DNA from: Ixodes scapularis
Lineage: Eukaryota > Arthropoda > Arachnida > Ixodida > Ixodidae
Direction of reading: 5' to 3'
Length of the DNA: 64,000 nt
Assembly (NCBI RefSeq): GCF_016920785.2
Contig: NW_024609839.1
Coordinates: forward strand, 8,334,196 to 8,398,195
Positions 17,213 through 28,005 of this stretch are shown piece by piece. The position numbers were made by a program, and so were the translations under genes. The notes beneath the pieces were generated by a model, which saw nothing but the letters and a program-made list of their open reading frames with translations, was not told where the DNA came from and made no database searches. Within the stretch, counting starts at the first letter, position 1; every line of letters starts with the position of its first letter.

Positions 17213-18462
17213 TTGCGCCAACTCTCAGTGATTTAGCATACCATGACAGAGAGCTTCAAACCAGCTTAGATTCCTCGACTGTGGTAAAGGTGTTTCTCAA
17301 CGTTGATGACTATTTGGTACTCCTGGACACCAACGAAAAAGAATTCTCGATTCATGTGCCCAATGTGCTCGTCAAGTTTAGAACATGTATAAACCCTTTG
17401 GAGATTACACACGAGCTGCCAGGGCTAGGATTCTTAAGATTTCTGGGCCTAAGACTATCTTCAGCCCGTCATGTCTGTTGGTCGTATGAGCCGAGCGGGA
17501 AAAAAACACTCTTAAATTATAATTCAGCGCATTCTAAATTGGTAAAGAGAGGCATAGTCAATCAGTGCTTAAAAAACTCTATTTTCAAGACCTGCCCGCA
17601 TTCAGGCCTAACAAGCTTCGCAGGACAAGTATCTAGGATACTAAGTGCGGGATATCCTTTTCATCTTTTAACTTCAGTCGCCGAATGTCTCCTTAAACAG
17701 ATTAAAAAGGTCAAATCACAACCCGCAAGCCACGCGACAGATACAGTAACCAAAGACCGGTAGTTATTCCCTACATTCATAACATTTCTCATAACCCGAA
17801 GAAGATTGGGAATTTCGCAAATATCGATGTAGTCTTTTCCGTCCCCATCAAACTCTCAGGCCTATGTAAAAAGTTCACGCCATACCAAAAACTAATACCG
17901 GCTGCACTAAAAGGCACAGAACCCCATAGATACCTTGCTCAGAGGGAGTGATTTATTCCTTTACTCTTTCATGGGGCAAACAGTACATAGGACATACCGG
18001 AAGACGTATAAATGACAGATTAAGGAAACAACAACAGCACCCGATTAGCAAACTCAGGACTTCTGGACATTCACTGCCGTGACTGTGGGTGCACTGCCGA
18101 CTTCAATAATAGCACCGTAAATGGAAAGAACCACCACCAACTAACACGTGAAATAGTAGAGGCAGCTAACATCACAAAAAGGAGTGATACTTGTGTTAGG
18201 AGTCTATCCATAACGCTAACTAAAAAAGAATTGTTATATCTTGACTCTCGAGGGTAATGTCCGATAGACACTGTTATTTTTTTGTACAAAAGAGAACGAA
18301 GTGAGACATGACAAGTTTAATACCGGTAAAATAAAAAAGAAAGAAGACGAAAATACAATTTGAGTTGTAAGTCAGCGCGACGTGAGTGACCGTTTTTCTG
18401 GTGTGTGTGCATTTTCAGCGTGAGTGAGTTTACTTTTGCGAATCTCCTACAATATGAGTATC
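17213..18462 (+). mobile_element. Penelope-like element, right arm of an inverted pair
   Basis: This arm is homologous to the reverse complement of the left arm over about 1.25 kb. A frame open from 17122 to 17763 gives GVCIGFCIAPTLSDLAYHD (RT motif B), then NVDDYLVLLD, where the catalytic box has Asn for Tyr. FLGLRLSSARHVCWSYEPSG and an RT thumb-like region follow. A broken GIY-YIG domain follows (GKQYIGHTGRRINDRLR, near 17985-18040). The tail with GAGTTTACTTTTGCG ends near 18460. Stops after 17763 make it non-coding. Confidence 0.8.
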
Positions 18463-18704
18463 CAACTCGTCCAAGCATCCATTCTAAGAAGAAGAGAACA
18501 GCACAGTGTCGCGGGCGTCCATGCCGGCGAAACCGAAGGATCGAGCGCTGGAGCGGGACTGGTCCCGGCTCGTCACGCGGAGCGCCTTTTATAGCGGCGT
18601 GGGTTTCTGCAACATTTGGCCTCGAACGTTCGGGGCGTAGAACATTCGTAACTTGATGAAACGAGAAAGTTCTCGTTCTTGCGAGAATGACAAGTAGAAA
18701 GAAT

Positions 18705-18835
18705 AAATGAAAGGCACGTCGCTCCCAGGAATCGAACCCTGGCTCTCCGCGTGGGAGGCCATCACGATAACCGTTAGGCCTTGGCCGCGCTGCCTACTTG
18801 GCACCTGCGCGTGCGGCAATATTACCTTACTATAA
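18705..18835 (-). repeat. tRNA-derived SINE with A and B boxes
   Basis: On the minus strand GGCCTAACGG (plus 18771-18780) fits a pol III A box. GGTTCGATTCC (plus 18728-18738) is a perfect B box, 32 bases apart, as in tRNA. The tRNA-like part includes CTCCCACGCGGAGAGCCAGG. The sequence 5' of the A box (GCCGCGCTGCCTACTTGGC on plus) also occurs at 4506-4530. It is likely a tRNA-derived SINE of the kind known from ticks. Confidence 0.65.
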
Positions 18836-19965
18836 CGATACCTCTTTACCTGACAAAGCCACCGACGGCACGCTAACCCATAGGTACCCCAAATTAAAAA
18901 AAGAAATGAAAAAGCAGATTGCATAAGAGTTTTCACGAAGCCCTTAACAGCGCAGTGAGAGTGTGGCGTTCTATACATTTTAGCAGCGCTTATCACAAAG
19001 GCAAGAAAACGGCGAATCCTGAGCAGTGGGCGAGTGCGCGGCGTTTACAAGTGCGCAGAAAACAGCTGCTAGTAATGTTCAAAGCGCGAAGCCAGTAGGC
19101 AACGATTGAAGCACACAGTACGAGTTTTAGTTTGGAGTGCATACTTTATTCTACCTTAAATTAGAGTGATGCTGGTGTTACAAACCGACAAGGTCAAACA
19201 GGTAGCGCCAAAAACGCGAGGTCAGAGCGTCCATCATTATTCTTTGTGTGTGACTTCACCCAATCAAGAAACCATGGGCAGCGAATGCTCCTGGACCTTG
19301 CACTTTTTGTGTGATCGTCGATATTTGAGCTTCTCTTTTTCAAAATGAGTCAAATTTAGAAACTGAAACCAAACCCACTTAGGCTGAAATTCGCCGTATA
19401 TTTGGGGTACCCATCGTTTTGAAAAGGTATTGATAGGAAATCGGTCATATTTTCCGAGAAAAAAACAATGTAATGATGATTATGGTACAGTACTCACAGC
19501 TAGTCCGATAAGCACACATTCATGTTTGTCTCAGCTTCGCTTCACATAATTTGACTCATTTAAAAAAAATGGTTTATTAGATTGAATTTTACTGAGCTCT
19601 CACTATGATGAATTGAAACATAATATTTTTACTTGCTCTGCCAATCACCGCCCTCGTACTGCAGCGATGTGCTTTACCTGCCACATGACTCAAAGGTCGT
19701 CACGTTGTCCCTGTGCACACAGGAGGCTTGAAAAAGATAAAAATATTCCAGGTCGCCCTCGAGGTCGTCCTCGAGGTCGTCTTAGAAGTTGTGCTTGAGG
19801 TCGTCCTAGACGTTGTTCTTTAGGCATCGTCCAAGGTGTCGCAAAAGTAACAGCTTCGCTGGCCCTCCATCTTCACGTAAGGTAAAAGGGCGCTACAATT
19901 TTTTTTTTTTTTTTTTAGTTTCTGTTTGTCTTTACTTTTGTCTGCGATGTGTAGACGTAATCGTT
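18836..19965. other. No gene seen
   Basis: AT-rich anonymous DNA. A short CTCGAGGTCGTC-type repeat lies at 19748-19815 and a T-run at about 19899-19916. Nothing codes convincingly on either strand. Confidence 0.5.
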
Positions 19966-20754
19966 TTAGAGCGCAGCTCTTAGGCGCCCGTTTCCGGCTT
20001 GAGCGGCGTCGGCGTCGCCGTTGCCGTAAGCTTAAAGGCTAGCCCACATGGCGCGTTTTTCAGTGTGTCTAGACGCGCGTCTCGGCTTGGCACGCGCGCT
20101 AAGCAGGACGCGTGCGCCCAGTCAAACCACACGCAGCGCTACCGTGCAGCGCTTCGCGTCTGCGTTTCTGAAGCGTCCGCCCAACGTAGCCAGACGCGCT
20201 TAAGAAACAAAAGCAAAGATTAAATATAAATCGCGCGGTAAATGATTGCTACATGCCGTAATATTTAATTTTAGTAATAGTAAGCACTCATTTTTATTAC
20301 AGCAATCGCAATGAAGCTCAATTTCACTAATTTTCATCCTTTTTAGTGCGTCCACGTTTCGATACGCCATTGGCATCACAATCGCCCGCGCCAAAACATT
20401 TACAGCTGGCCGCTGGCCGCTTCAGTGGTTACGTAACTTACGTTGTGGCGGTTGTTGCCGGTAGTATTAATTTTGTACCTTTGTCTCTCGGTGTCCTTTT
20501 ATTCTTTATATTTGGCCTGCCAGAGTGCAGGACGCTTTTGTACTTCGCTAGGTCCTCTCTGTTCCGCTGAAGCAGCGTCAGCCTCTCCCGCGGAGCAGAG
20601 AGAATTCCCTGGACTTGTGTAAAAGGTATGATAAACTGATATCCGCGGGGGGAAGGACGTAACTACCCATGTTCGCCCTGCTGCTAGCGTTGGCGGGGCG
20701 TAAAAGCCGTTTTTATTTAAGGCCGCGAGCGTGCAAATTTTGTAAACTCCGCGC

Positions 20755-20798
20755 GCGCGCGCGGGTGTGTGTGTGTGTGTGTGTGCGTGCGTGCGCTT
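20755..20798. repeat. CG/GT microsatellite
   Basis: (GC)n followed by (GT)n and GCGT units. Confidence 0.9.
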
Positions 20799-20992
20799 TG
20801 CCTTGGAATGGCACAGGGCTGCTACCCGTTTTTGTGTGTATCTTTCTGTTTTGAGTGTTTTTATTTATTTTCCTTTCCCGTATCCCTTTCCCTACTTGGC
20901 GGCGGGCTAGCAGGCCCACCTGCGTAAGGGTCTCGACCTTTTTGCCTAGCCTCGCACGCTGCCGAGTGGGTATCGCAATATGTGCAAATAAA

Positions 20993-20993
<1 letters not shown>

Positions 20994-21028
<35 letters not shown>
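20994..21028. repeat. (ATT)n microsatellite
   Basis: About eleven TTA/ATT units preceded by AATAAA. Confidence 0.9.
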
Positions 21029-21307
21029 CGCCTTTGTCGCGAGGTCTGTGGCGAAAACTACAGTCCTACAGTGGAGAAAATTCAAACGCTCCCTGCAACT
21101 AGTGAACACGGCGGTTCATTGGTTGTTGCCTTCTGGACGCAGCGCGAGACGCGACGCGGGGACGCAAAATATCTGGCTCCTCCAGATACGCTGGGATGCG
21201 CCAAAAAACGCTGCGTTTCGTCCCGGCGCCGGAAGTGACGTCAAAGCGCAGGCGCAGACGCGACGCAGACGCGGAGAAAAGCGCACCATGTGGGCTAGCC
21301 TTAACGC

Positions 21308-21370
21308 ATCGGCGTGACGCGTCGGTGTGACGCGTCGGTGTGACGCGTCGGCGTAACGCGTCGGCGTAAC
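21308..21370. repeat. 13-bp tandem repeat, about five copies
   Basis: The unit ACGCGTCGGTGTG is repeated with small changes, next to the TTAA boundary of the nested element. Confidence 0.85.
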
Positions 21371-21373
21371 CGC

Positions 21374-21454
21374 ACGGTGCATTATGGGAAACGTCCCACA
21401 ATGCACCGCGGTGACACTCGCGTTGCATTATGGGACGTTTCTCATAATGCACCA
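21374..21454. repeat. Two imperfect hairpins with the CATTATGGGA core
   Basis: GGTGCATTATGGGA with its near-complement CCCACAATGCACC (21376-21407), and GCATTATGGGA with CTCATAATGC (21424-21450). They match the hairpin at 1871-1910. Confidence 0.8.
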
Positions 21455-21774
21455 CGCGGGAGGTAGGAGGGAGGAGGGCAGGGAGAGGGAAAGGGGAGAT
21501 GAGGGGAGGAGTAGATGAGGACGGAGAAGAAGAGGCATGCCAGCTACTCCATACCCTCCCCTCCTCCTCAAGAGCTGCTCTTTAATTCGGAACTACTGGG
21601 GGTTGTAAACGTCTTTAATTTTTTTTTCATGGACTGATCTTTATACTTGGCATTGTTGAATATTTTTAATTGTCTTTCCAACAATTACTAAGTCATAAAA
21701 AATACGAGAGTTGTGAAACAGTGAGAGCGCAGGCGAGCTGGTGTAGCATTACCATTTCTTTAAATTACCAGAGA

Positions 21775-21905
21775 CTGGGGCGAGAAAAGTATGAAGCATC
21801 AAAACGTAGAAGAGAAAGGCAAAGTGATTGGAAGACAACGTCTCAAACACAACTAAAAGTTTTATTCAGTTCTCTCTCCTATATTAGCCCATAGTCCCCA
21901 GCCTC
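21775..21905 (-). repeat. LTR-end-like repeat, copy 1
   Basis: It shares the order GAGAC(T/C)GGGG, ATCAAA(A/G)CGTAGAAGAGA, GACGTCTCA and a TTTATT polyadenylation complement with 39365-39455. In the minus direction it reads polyA signal then end, like the R-U5 part of an LTR. The family is not identified. Confidence 0.4.
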
Positions 21906-21997
21906 CGCGCTTACAAGCCCGCTTTGCGGGGTCTGGCGACCTCCTTCCATTGGAAACATCGTCGTGAGCTCAGCACGTACTTTGTTTACTTGTTTAA

Positions 21998-22515
21998 AGG
22001 GAAGCTGAAACACTTCTTGAAAAAAACGAGTTAGAGGTGAATTCTGGCGTATTTTTATCCCGTGAATCTGAATATCACTTTTGTTTTCCCTGAAGATGCA
22101 ACTAAAAGCGAGAAAAAGCGAAAAAAACATTCGACCAGTTGTGACGTCATACTAGGATCTTCCGGCCGCCAAGCGCGTGTCGCTCGTGTAGGCAGCGCGT
22201 GCAACGGCAAATTTGCAGGTATATTTCCCCGCACTGACACCAGTCGTGACGTCTCTTTCTGACCTTTCTAAAAATAGCAAGAGTGCGCGTGCATAACTTT
22301 GACAGGCGCTGGAGATGCGCGAGAGCAGAGATTCCGAAAGCTCCTAGTGTGACGTCACGCTCCGGGAAGGAGGGGCTTCGGCGGTACTTTAAAAATTAAT
22401 TTCTGAAGCCTTCGTGCACCAAATTGAAAAATAATCTTGATATTCCTGATTCTGGAGGTAGAATGAAGGCCATTGAAATGTTTTTTCTCAAATAGAGAAC
22501 CGCTTCAGTTTCCCT
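21998..22515. mobile_element. TTAA-flanked MITE, 518 bp
   Basis: Ends AGGGAAGCTGAAACACTTCT and (read inward) AGGGAAACTGAAGCGGTTCT are bordered by TTAA at 21994-21997 and 22516-22519. It has no coding capacity. CpG-rich sub-blocks (TGTGACGTCA, CGCGTG) lie inside. Confidence 0.75.
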
Positions 22516-22519
22516 TTAA

Positions 22520-23392
22520 GCATCCGCATATCTGCCTGGATACTAACCTCACGAAAAAGAAAAAGGAAGAGTCTCATTCCAGTATTCGAGTTTACGTTAC
22601 CACGCAACGTAACACAATGCCATTCCGGCGACGAAAGGATAAAAATAGGCGCGAATCGTTGCAGTTGTCAAGGTGAAGCCCAAAATTCTGGCGCCGCAAA
22701 TTTAAACCCGCAGAAAGTTTCGTGCTTTTGCAGAAAAGTTTGTTGTGGGGCTCACGCGGCTTAAACGATGCCTGCCGAGCGTTCGGAAAATGAAATAAAT
22801 AAATAGGTACAAAACACGCGGACAAGCAATCGAGATAAATGACGTCGCACAAAGCCGACAATGCACTCATTACAGGGACGTTCTCTTTCAATGGAATCTA
22901 AATTGCGTCCAACTTTGCCCGACCTCCAAACTCCGAAAATCGATTAGCGGGGGAAGGACGAGAGGGCGACACCACGCCGCACGGCACTGGGAGCAGTGCC
23001 ACCTGGGCCGAGCTCGTCGCCCCCTGGTGACGGCTGTAGGAAATACGGCTGTAATGAAGCACCGAGGTTCTACTGACGAGGCTCCGAAACTTTAAAACTG
23101 GAGAGTTAGTGTCGTCCGCTCATACAGTCCGACTAATCATCCGGCCATGTCGAACTTGGGGTTTCGGATTGGTTTTATGCATGCCGAGCCGCATTAAATT
23201 TTAGTGGCAAAAAAAAAGCACAAAAAACATAGAATTGGTCGCAATAGCGGCGGCTGACATCGGCAATCAAATTTTAAGAAAATAACGCCTCAGTTTCGTG
23301 CCGTGTTTCCAAATGAACCGCGGACAGAGGGACCTGCTCACTTTGCTGCACACAGACTACACACGATCACGCTGCCCCAACTAATCGTGAAC
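22520..23392. other. No gene seen
   Basis: Mixed-composition DNA. No domain, tRNA or transposon end was recognised. One frame on the minus strand at 22592-22891 is open but shows no family signature. Confidence 0.5.
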
Positions 23393-23394
23393 TA

Positions 23395-23798
23395 CACTCT
23401 CAGAAAAAATGGTGTATTATTACATTCTTTCTCCCATATAATACACCCCAAAACTTCAATTCGACGTACAGCGCCCTATAATCGAACAGACGGCCTAAAG
23501 TTTACGAGGGGCTTGATAGCCGTGTGGTACAACTTATGAAAATAGCTAATGTACGTGGTACTGACTAAAAAAAAATAACCGGTGTTTCCTCGGCCCTACC
23601 GCAAAAACTCAGCCTTTTCTTTGTGCGGTCTTTCATACGTTGTTTAGCTATTTAAAAAAGTTATATTGCACTTTTATCAAGCCCCTCGTAAAATTTGGGG
23701 CCGTCTGTTCGACTATAAGGCGCTGTACGTCGAACTGAAGTTTTGGGGTGTATTATATGGGACAAAAGGTGTAAGGTGATACCCTTTTTTTTGGAGTG
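23395..23798. mobile_element. MITE family C, copy 1 (404 bp, TA-flanked)
   Basis: Long terminal inverted repeats start CACTC and include CACCCCAAAACTTCAATTCG and CGTACAGCGCCCTATA. The flanking TA is at 23393-23394 and 23799-23800. Two further copies lie at 29821-30221 and 58361-58770. Confidence 0.8.
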
Positions 23799-23881
23799 TA
23801 CTGCAATAAAATAAGTTATAACAAATCACGGTTCCGACCTTACCTGCTACATTAGTGAAAATAAATATTATAATTAACATA

Positions 23882-24100
23882 CTGTAAACGACTAAATTTT
23901 CGCGAGGACCTAATTTTCGCAAATTTCGCGAATCGGTTACAATTCGCGAAAAATAGGTCACGCGAACAATTCGGGCAATATGTGAACGCTACGGAAATTA
24001 CACTTTATTCGAAAAAATTAGAGCCCGCGAATAATTTTATATTTTCATCTTTGGCCCAATTCGCGAAAATTTGAGCCCGCGAAAATTAAGTCGTTTACAG
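23882..24100. mobile_element. 219-bp TA-flanked MITE rich in TTTTCGCG
   Basis: Ends CTGTAAACGACTAAATTTTC and (inward) CTGTAAACGACTTAATTTTC are flanked by TA at 23880-23881 and 24101-24102. AATTCGCGAAAA motifs repeat inside. This end sequence is common in invertebrate genomes (from memory). Confidence 0.85.
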
Positions 24101-24102
24101 TA

Positions 24103-25008
24103 TTCAGAAATACGCTCGTCTAGAAATCTGGCACTGTTTTCGTTTTAAGCCAGTAGGAATTTATTCGAGATCGTGAGCTTTCTTTCGCCCAACAGTTGCA
24201 ATCTAGAGATTTATTTTTTTTCTTGGGTCAAACTAAACTGCAAAATCGGCGTTTGCAATACTCCATCAAAGACTAGCTGTGATGCAGTCGTGATTGTGTG
24301 CGATTAACAGTGTATTGGTTTCTATGTTTTGCTCTGTTTATAGACGTATCTTGCTTCCAACCACGTAAGCATTCTTTCAATTAATAATAATATAATATTA
24401 GGGCATCTACGTCACATCACAAAATGACACTGTGAAATAACCACGCCTATCATCAATCTCAGTTGAAGTTATTGCTGTCTGGTTTGATTGCGATTATTTC
24501 TAGTTTTTCTTATATGAACACATAGTCTAATAGATATTGCCTTTTTCGAAATGTTATTATATATGCGGTAGCTCTAGATACCTGCCTGGACAATATATTC
24601 TTTAGTAGTCTAGATTAAACACGTTAAAGGAGAACACAAGAGGTAACAGCGAAATTGGAAGGAAAAAAAAAAGAATACACGACCGCAACATAACAGGAAT
24701 TGTCTTTTAGAACTTAATCACGACGAGTATAATCCTAAGCCAGTATCTGTAACCAAGACAAAACAATGCAAGATACCGAGTAGTCTGTATGACCACAGTC
24801 TATCAAGTATCCAAAGAAAAACCGCAACCCAAAGAGCGAATCCAAAACTGTTTAATAAATTGTGACGACAAATATTACGGATGACCCCCCAAAAATAAAA
24901 TGAGATAATGAACAGAGAGATGAGTCTGTTACCTAGCAGAGCGAAACAGACGTCTCGGAACGATACGTTCCTTCTATGAACATGGCGCCGCAAATATTGT
25001 GCCGCCAT
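24103..25008. other. No gene seen
   Basis: AT-rich. The minus-strand frame at 24718-25008 is hydrophobic but has no recognisable signature. An imperfect palindrome (CATGGCG...CGCCATG) lies at 24979-25007. Confidence 0.45.
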
Positions 25009-25190
25009 GTTCAGCGGCGTAGCCAGGGGTGGAGCTTATGATGGCTTAACACCCCCCCCCCCCCCCCCCATTCCCGAAATCCAGCCGACGCCATAATATA
25101 TACACGCATTTTGAGCCGCCCTTCCACCCGTCCGGACCCCAAGGCATAGACATCCCGGCCATCTCATCTCCCCTGTGGTTAATAAAGACG
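25009..25190. repeat. C-tract repeat with GCGGCGTAGCCAGGGG end
   Basis: GGCGTAGCCAGGGGTGGAG followed by an 18-base C-run resembles the ends of dispersed DNA transposons found in many invertebrates. No second end or duplication was found. Confidence 0.35.
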
Positions 25191-25194
25191 AATG

Positions 25195-25670
25195 TACCCG
25201 GCTGCGACCAACCGAGAGATTTGCTTTTCGAATCTGGTATGTACGGTGTGCTCGCATGACTTCTTAAGGGCGTTTTTAGACAGTTTTGCAATGCCTGTCA
25301 CTGCTTCCTATCTTCACAACCACTCCCACAAGCTCAAGAAAACAGCTTATCCATCTAATATTCTGGCAAACTGCACTGTAATGGGGAGGAGCAATAACAA
25401 GCTTACCCGAAACATTATAGAAACCACGAACATTGTCACGTACCCCTTCTACAGTGCCGCTTCGATAGCTTTATAAAAAAAGAGTTGGACTATTTAGGAA
25501 AAGTTACCTAGTTACATCAGCCGTAGCGTGAGTGAGTTATTTATATATAAGAGTAAAAGTCAGCGCAGTGTGTGTTTTTTGGTCGTTGTGTGAATGAGCT
25601 TTTGAGGTGTATCTGTTCTTGTGCCCTGTGAAGTGTATGCATGAAGCACCAACTCGCCCAAGTTGAAGTA
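25195..25670 (+). pseudogene. Penelope-like C-terminal remnant and 3' tail
   Basis: The plus frame gives CTVMGRSNNKLTRNIIETTN, the conserved linker following the GIY-YIG region, preceded by LHNHSHKLKK. After a frameshift the terminal LLYKKELDYLGKV-like end comes before a stop near 25507. The tail (GTGAGTGAGT..., GTCAGCGCAGTG, then ACCAACTCGCCCAA) parallels the tail of the 17213-18462 copy. RT and most of the nuclease are absent. Confidence 0.6.
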
Positions 25671-26985
25671 ATGACCACTTTAGTAAACTCTCAAGCTGGA
25701 GCTTGCACCCATCCTCAACGGAACCGCCGAGGGTTAGGCAAGCTAGTGCTACCCGGATGGCAGCGATAGAGGCGATGCGCGCGGACACACGCCTTTTACG
25801 AAACTTCGCAAGGTGTGTCAATTAAACGGTCACCGAAACCTTTCGATGAAACCAACTGTCGATGAAACGGGGCAGTATACGAAATAATCTGTCGATGAGA
25901 CGTCATTCGATGAACTGATGGCCACCGCTCAGCAGGCCAGTTCAAAGCGCGGACCTCGCTCGTATAGCTTCTGCTCTGCTCAAATGCCCACAATCTCCCC
26001 GCGAAACGTAGAAATAACATTATCGTGGAGTTTTTTTTAATGAATTTGAGTATGCTTGCCCCACCTTCTCTTCTCACAGGGGCAGCAGTTAACTATACAA
26101 GCGCGAGCGACTACTCCTAGCAGATGCTTGTGCTACACGTCAGAAACGACGATATCATGGTGGCAGACGTGGTAACCAAATCAAGGAGTAGAAGGGCCGG
26201 TTGTTACTTGCCATAAACCAATCACAAAATCAACAATAACGTGTTGTTCATTCTGTTTTCGAAACATGCGGTCCAACCGATCGCAAGTCAGTCAGTCTTC
26301 CAGCAATTCAACTCGAGGCATGTAGCTCAAAAAAAAAGAAAGTTGGTTAATATGGGACTAAATTGCGAGTAATAAGGTTGGAATACGTGTGCGAAAAAAG
26401 AAAAAAAAAACGATTATCGCGGAAAGTTACAAAATGCGAAAGTTGTGTGTGCATTTGTATATGAGGGCATGTAATTTACGTAAACGACTATTATGATTTT
26501 TTTAAAAGACAGTTTGTGATTTATATACAATATACGAGTGCACCCACACTTTTCAAAGCATCGTTTGGAACTCATTTCGCATGTTCCCTATTACCTGTGA
26601 TTTTCGTTTGGTTTGTGCAGCGCGTGTTCTTTTTTCGCGAAAAAAGTGGCGATTCCCGTACCGAGCTTGATACCATGGAGCTCTCTGCTTTCAATAGGGA
26701 GCATAAAACCACTCACCCAACTGTTTGCCCCCCGTGACTCGCTGGGGATGTTCAGCGATTAAAGGGGTCATGAAACTATTTTTCTACTTTCACTATATAC
26801 CACTGAAGATCATTCCCTAACGTTAATAACCGAATAAACACGCCTTACTTTTTTTTGTAAGCAATGGCAGTCGGCAAATCAATTCGAGAAATATGGGCAT
26901 CGTTCCTCACCTCAACTCGGAGTCGGAACAATCTCCCACGTGGCCTGGTGCCTATCCTAGGCCGCCAACATTACTCATGGTCCTG
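25671..26985. other. No gene seen
   Basis: A short GATGAAAC(C/G) repeat cluster lies at 25840-25915. GATTAAAGGGGTCATGAAAC at 26756 resembles a transposon end, but no partner was found. Confidence 0.45.
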
Positions 26986-28005
26986 GTGACGGGACATTGA
27001 ACACGCCACTCAGATTATTCTCCGTTGCCCTGCAGATTGCCCAGTCGTCAGTGCTCGCCAATCGCAGTGGCAGTGCAGCTTCCATGCTTTCGCTGACGCC
27101 GCAGAATATTGGTGTCCCGTCAGAAACTTTTCGTCATCTGTTGATCGCTGCTACCATGTGCCTTCGTTGGATCATCGAAATGGATGTTTCGGGACGACAC
27201 TGATGACACCTAGTTCCGGTAGAGAGGCTTCAAGACTGCCGCTGCTGCCGTTCATCTTCAGTGGGCTTGGTGACAGCACAATGAACACGCCAAAGAGTTT
27301 CTCTTCTTCACCCAGCAAGTAGGGTATATTTACGATCTTTATTATTTTAAGTCAAATGACCTGTTTTTCATTGCTGCGTCTGTGCCCACTGAGCCTTTTC
27401 CTTGTGTAAACGAAGAAAGTGGACGTCATTTTCTTTGATTTATCAATGGCGCTTTATAAAATAAAGCACCCCAACTTAGTCTGAAGTTAAAAGCCATCCT
27501 TAAGAATACCATTTTACTAAACTGGATTTCTGATTACCTGAATTGTTGGTCGCAGTTTGCTTTCTTTGGGTAAGCCATCTGTTTAGAGATTTCGGTTAGT
27601 TCAGGTGTGCCGCAATGATGGTGTTAGTTCCACTTTTAGTTAGGTATTTTGTCTACCAATGATGTCGTAGAAAACATACCGGCTAAAATTTGTCTTTATG
27701 TCTTTATGCCGATGACTGCGTTTTGTAAAATGACATCACGTCCAAAGATGATCAGCTGTTACTTAACGAATATTTGCTGCCCTTTCTTAATATGAGTAAG
27801 CATGGCAAATGGACTTAATCTTTGATATGACCATATTTATGAGATTTACAAATGCAAAAGAGCCCCTTGGTCTTATTTATGGTATTTATAATGTACTTTT
27901 AAACGAAGTTAGAGAGTTTCAATATGTAAATGTTTCCTTTACGCCTAATTTTAGATGGGATATATATGTCGACTTTGTCCGCTCTCGAGCCCTTAAAGAG
28001 TAACT
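26986..28005 (+). pseudogene. CR1-like LINE reverse transcriptase remnant
   Basis: Between 27405 and 28005 the plus frames give, in order, VDVIFFDLSMALYKIKH (motif A region), LLNWISDYLN, SSGVPQ (motif B), an intact YADDC (27705-27719, a different frame) and DDQLLLNEYLL. After a frameshift come DLIFDMTIFMRFTNAKEPLG and NVSFTPNFRWDIYVDFVRSR. This is the CR1-type RT palm and thumb order. At least four frameshifts or stops make it dead. 26986-27310 has two related stretches (GTGACGGGACATTGAACACG and GTGACAGCACAATGAACACG) and may be the element's upstream part. Confidence 0.75.

Larger units (their letters stand above)
20036..21300. mobile_element. TTAA-flanked terminal-inverted-repeat element
   Basis: The left end AGGCTAGCCCACATGGCGCG and its inverted copy at the right end (GCGCACCATGTGGGCTAGCC) are bordered by TTAA at 20032-20035 and 21301-21304. 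The interior (1265 bp) is GC-rich near both ends (ACGCGTCTCGG, CAGACGCGACGC). It carries a GT microsatellite and an ATT microsatellite. No transposase was seen. TTAA targets are typical of piggyBac, but other superfamilies with similar ends are possible. Confidence 0.6.
19966..21586. mobile_element. GC-rich MITE (same family as 1716-1970) carrying a nested TTAA element
   Basis: Left end TTAGAGCGCAGCTCTTAGG and right end, read inward, TTAAAGAGCAGCTCTTGAGG match each other and the ends of the 1716-1970 copy. CGGCGTCGGCGTCGCC near the left end mirrors the first copy as well. Excluding the nested element, about 350 bp remain. They include two CATTATGGGA hairpins. Confidence 0.6.

Noticed and set aside
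15858..18462. LTRs of a retroelement instead of inverted Penelope copies
   Set aside because: The arms are inverted, not direct, and carry RT plus GIY-YIG coding in opposite directions.
18715..18800. A functional tRNA gene
   Set aside because: Boxes A and B are good, but the acceptor stem does not close and the 5' flank is shared with another repeat, so it is treated as a SINE.
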